NCBI GenBank assembly: GCA_947501315.1
Contig: CANMXH010000029.1
Location: forward strand, 1-16,200
Length of the DNA: 16,200 nt
Direction: 5' to 3'
DNA from: Caulobacteraceae bacterium
Lineage (GTDB): Bacteria; Pseudomonadota; Alphaproteobacteria; Caulobacterales; Caulobacteraceae
The notes beneath the pieces are model-generated. The model made no database searches. It saw only the letters and a list, made by a program, of their open reading frames with translations, and was not told the origin of the DNA. The translations under genes and the position numbers were made by a program. Positions 13,846 through 16,200 of the stretch are shown piece by piece (position 1 is the first letter of the stretch; each line of letters begins with the position of its first letter).

Positions 13846-16200
13846 CTAACCTGTGAGTCGGGAAAGCGCGGCCTGGTAGTTGGCAAGCTGGGCGGTCATA
13901 TAGGCCGGGGCCGGTCCCGTGACCGGGGGCCGCGAGGCACCCGGCGCGAGCGACTTGTAGGCCTCCCTGACCACCCTGACGGCAGCCCTCAGGGCCTCGA
14001 CAGTGGACTTGATCTGGTCCTTGCCGGTCAGGGACAGAGTCTCGGGCAGGGCCATGGCAAAGGTCTTGATCTCGCCGGCGGCCGCTTTGGGACCGACGAT
14101 ACCGGGCGACAGGCCGAGAGCGGCCAGTGCATCCCGGCCGGCCTCTCCAGCGGTCAGGATGGCTCCGGCTCTTCCCACCCGGGGTGCGATCGACAGCCGC
14201 TGCATGCGGGCGCTGCTCAGGGCCTCGACTTCCCCGGTCTTGAGCGGATCGGTCACGACCGTGACCTTCAACTGGCCGGAAGAGGACTGCTCGATCTTGC
14301 GCGCCAGGGTCTGCAGGGTATCGTCGGCCGCGATCGTGACCGCACGACGCTGGCGGCCCTCGGCAGAAGATACATAAAAGCGATCACCGGGGCGCAGGGC
14401 GGTCGCGGCCGTCAGGGCCTTGGAATCACCCATGGAAACCAGTCCCTGGGGCAGCCCCAGCCGGTCCAGCACGCTGGCACCCCCGGTCGCGACGGCAAGG
14501 CTCAGGGGCGAGGCCTGCTGGTCTGCTCCCGGCCAGGTCCGGGTCCATTCCACCGCGCCCGTCAACGGGTCGAGCCGGGTCAGATAACCCTGCCTCGGAT
14601 CGCCCTTTGCGGCCCCGACCGCACGATCGGCGAGGCCGGTGATCCAGACCTTGCCGCCATGCACCTTCATGTCCGCGACACTGCTGTCGCCGGCACCGCC
14701 GATATAGGTCAACCGGTCTCCGGCTGCGGGGGAAAGGTCAGCCTCAAGCGACGCGACAAAGGCATCGGAACTGCCGGAATGGGCGTTGGTCACCGTCGCG
14801 ACATCAAGGGCCTGATTGCGGGTTGTTCCGGTCAGGACGACCCGACCGCCGCTCACGGCGATCCCGCTGACATCACCGCTGGCTGCGCCCAGGTCCCTCG
14901 TCGCGGACAGGGTCGGCGCACCATTGGCGTCGGGGGTGAAGCGACGCACGACGACCCGGCCACTCTCGACCCCGGCCGTATAGATTGACGAACCCTCGAC
15001 GGTGATGGCCCTGACACTGTCGTCGCCGCCGGTTCCGAACTGGCTGACCGACACGGCGGTGGCCTTGAAGGGGGCCAGGCTGTGCGCCTGGGTGGCCGAA
15101 AAGCCCTGCAGATATCCGTCCCATGCCCCAAGCCCCGAGGCCCCGGGCATCGCGGATCGGGAACGCCCCGCGACATAGACCCTGCCGTCGGTGCCGAACG
15201 AAACAGCCGTGGCCTCGTCCGCCGCGCGGGCACCCCGCCGCTGGGTCCACAACTCCTCTCCGGCTCCATCAAAAACGGTGACGAAACTGTCGGACAGACT
15301 GGCGTCGGCAATCCGGACGCCCGGTTCGAGCTCCCCGGTCACGGACCCCGCAACCGCCACGCGCCCGTCAGCGGCGATGGAGATGGCATAGCCGCTCGCC
15401 GTGTCCGAGGCCCCGAGCATCCGTGTGGCCACCACCCGACCCGTGGGATCAAGCTTCATGAGCGCCACATCGCGCTCACCCTTGAGCGGTTGTGAGCCGG
15501 GTGCGGCTTCAATATCCGCGACGAGCCACAAGGACCCGTCTGCCGCAACCGCGCTGGCCCGGACGGTCTCCACGCCCTTGGGCAGGGCCGTCTGGGAGGC
15601 CCGGCCGGCGACCCAGCCGGTCTGCCCGGATGGCTGCAAGGGCTCGGGGGCCGTACCGCCGTCGCTCTGGAATTTCAGCAGCTCGTTTCCGCCCCCTTTG
15701 CCGGATGCCTGGACCACATAGACGGCGTCGGACGTCTGCGTTGTCCCGAAGCGGACCGTTTCGGCGCTCGAGCCTTGCAGGACCAGGGCCCACTTGTCCG
15801 TCGCCGTCGGCAAGGTGATCGTCCTGGTGCCGAGCTGGATGGTCCGGGGCGCGCCATTGACCTGCTCGCGGCCCAGCCGCGTCGCGACCCCGGCATCGCT
15901 CAATTTGGCATTCACGAAGGTGATGACATTGTCGAGCGAGCGGGTCTGGGCCCCCATACCGGCAAGGTCGATGGGGACCGTGACATTGCCGGCCAAGGAG
16001 CCGATGGTGATGTCGAACACGACCGGTCCTTCAAGGGCAGGGGCCGACAAGGCCGGATCACCCTCGTGAACCGGCCGGGTCACGATCCGCGTCGCATCAC
16101 GCGCCACCCCCGCCGAGGTCTTCGCGCTCGTTGACGACACGCCGTGGACCATCCGGATATCCTCGAACCCGCCATTCCGCACATAGTCGCCGACTTCAGC
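13846..16200 (-). CDS. flaEY: FlaEY-like flagellar protein (5' end outside window)
   Basis: The C-terminal 784 residues of a large protein; the frame stays open to the right edge (codons for AEVGDYVRNGGFEDIR precede the first GTG at 16182), so the true start is outside. Its plan resembles Caulobacter FlaEY, a protein needed for normal flagellin filament assembly. An N-terminal flagellin/hook-like segment comes first (GNVTVPIDLAGMG, SLDNVITFVNAKLSDAGV). A long run of beta-propeller-like repeats follows, of the type 'DGSLWLVADI', 'ADGRVAVAGSVTGE', 'TDGRVYVAGRSRSA', 'SGGRVVLTGTTRNQ' and 'HGGKVWITGLADRA'. A C-terminal flagellin-like region closes it (RFYVSSAEGRQRRAVTIAADD, DALAALGLSPGIV, then a helical tail ending YQAALSRLTG). 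No cysteines, signal peptide or membrane helices are visible, which fits a protein exported like flagellin. The gene name is by pattern only; domain order is the main support. Confidence 0.62.
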   Translation of the reverse strand, partial: AEVGDYVRNGGFEDIRMVHGVSSTSAKTSAGVARDATRIVTRPVHEGDPALSAPALEGPVVFDITIGSLAGNVTVPIDLAGMGAQTRSLDNVITFVNAKLSDAGVATRLGREQVNGAPRTIQLGTRTITLPTATDKWALVLQGSSAETVRFGTTQTSDAVYVVQASGKGGGNELLKFQSDGGTAPEPLQPSGQTGWVAGRASQTALPKGVETVRASAVAADGSLWLVADIEAAPGSQPLKGERDVALMKLDPTGRVVATRMLGASDTASGYAISIAADGRVAVAGSVTGELEPGVRIADASLSDSFVTVFDGAGEELWTQRRGARAADEATAVSFGTDGRVYVAGRSRSAMPGASGLGAWDGYLQGFSATQAHSLAPFKATAVSVSQFGTGGDDSVRAITVEGSSIYTAGVESGRVVVRRFTPDANGAPTLSATRDLGAASGDVSGIAVSGGRVVLTGTTRNQALDVATVTNAHSGSSDAFVASLEADLSPAAGDRLTYIGGAGDSSVADMKVHGGKVWITGLADRAVGAAKGDPRQGYLTRLDPLTGAVEWTRTWPGADQQASPLSLAVATGGASVLDRLGLPQGLVSMGDSKALTAATALRPGDRFYVSSAEGRQRRAVTIAADDTLQTLARKIEQSSSGQLKVTVVTDPLKTGEVEALSSARMQRLSIAPRVGRAGAILTAGEAGRDALAALGLSPGIVGPKAAAGEIKTFAMALPETLSLTGKDQIKSTVEALRAAVRVVREAYKSLAPGASRPPVTGPAPAYMTAQLANYQAALSRLTG

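Overview
The window looks like chromosomal DNA of a high-GC stalked or prosthecate alphaproteobacterium of the Caulobacteraceae, with Brevundimonas as the best guess from gene content. The evidence is a holdfast-anchor operon (hfaABD), a FlaEY-like flagellar protein, a DUF3035/BamF-type lipoprotein, an SOS box of the alphaproteobacterial GTTC-N7-GTTC form upstream of ssb, and GC-rich codon use throughout. I see no insertion sequence, phage gene, tRNA, rRNA or CRISPR array.

Layout: (1) 1-478, minus strand, the 5' part of a rhomboid membrane protease that runs off the left edge. (2) 667-3303, plus strand, hfaA-hfaB-hfaD, a tightly overlapped operon for the cell-surface anchor of the polar adhesin: two secreted curlin/amyloid-like proteins and one CsgG-type outer-membrane lipoprotein. 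(3) 3443-6301, plus, a large secreted M16 zinc peptidase; it converges on (4) 6431-7303, minus, an unrecognised secreted protein with Cys-Cys/poly-Pro modules, and the two share a terminator hairpin. (5) 7463-8002, plus, a PAS_5 protein with a TTG start, converging on (6) 8013-8537, minus, a gamma-carbonic-anhydrase-family protein; both stop codons sit in one hairpin. (7) 8538-8875 has no protein gene but holds a probable structured transcript ending in a strong intrinsic terminator, just before (8) phoH at 8876-9655. (9) 9812-10970, plus, lspA (lipoprotein signal peptidase) followed by a BamF-type outer-membrane lipoprotein. (10) 11033-11938, minus, an EamA/DMT transporter. (11) 12016-12492, minus, ssb with an SOS box upstream. 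(12) 12643-13769, minus, an overlapping pair: a membrane-anchored Cys-rich protein and a lipoprotein, both unrecognised. (13) 13846 to the right edge, minus, the C-terminal 784 residues of a FlaEY-like flagellar protein.

Much of the window concerns the cell envelope. LspA is the enzyme expected to process three lipoproteins encoded here (HfaB, the BamF-like protein and the 153-residue lipoprotein). HfaB should export or anchor HfaA and HfaD, and BamF would assist outer-membrane protein assembly. No fully new multi-gene system is evident. The least explained items are the possible non-coding RNA before phoH, the Cys-Cys/poly-Pro secreted protein, and the overlapping membrane-protein/lipoprotein pair.
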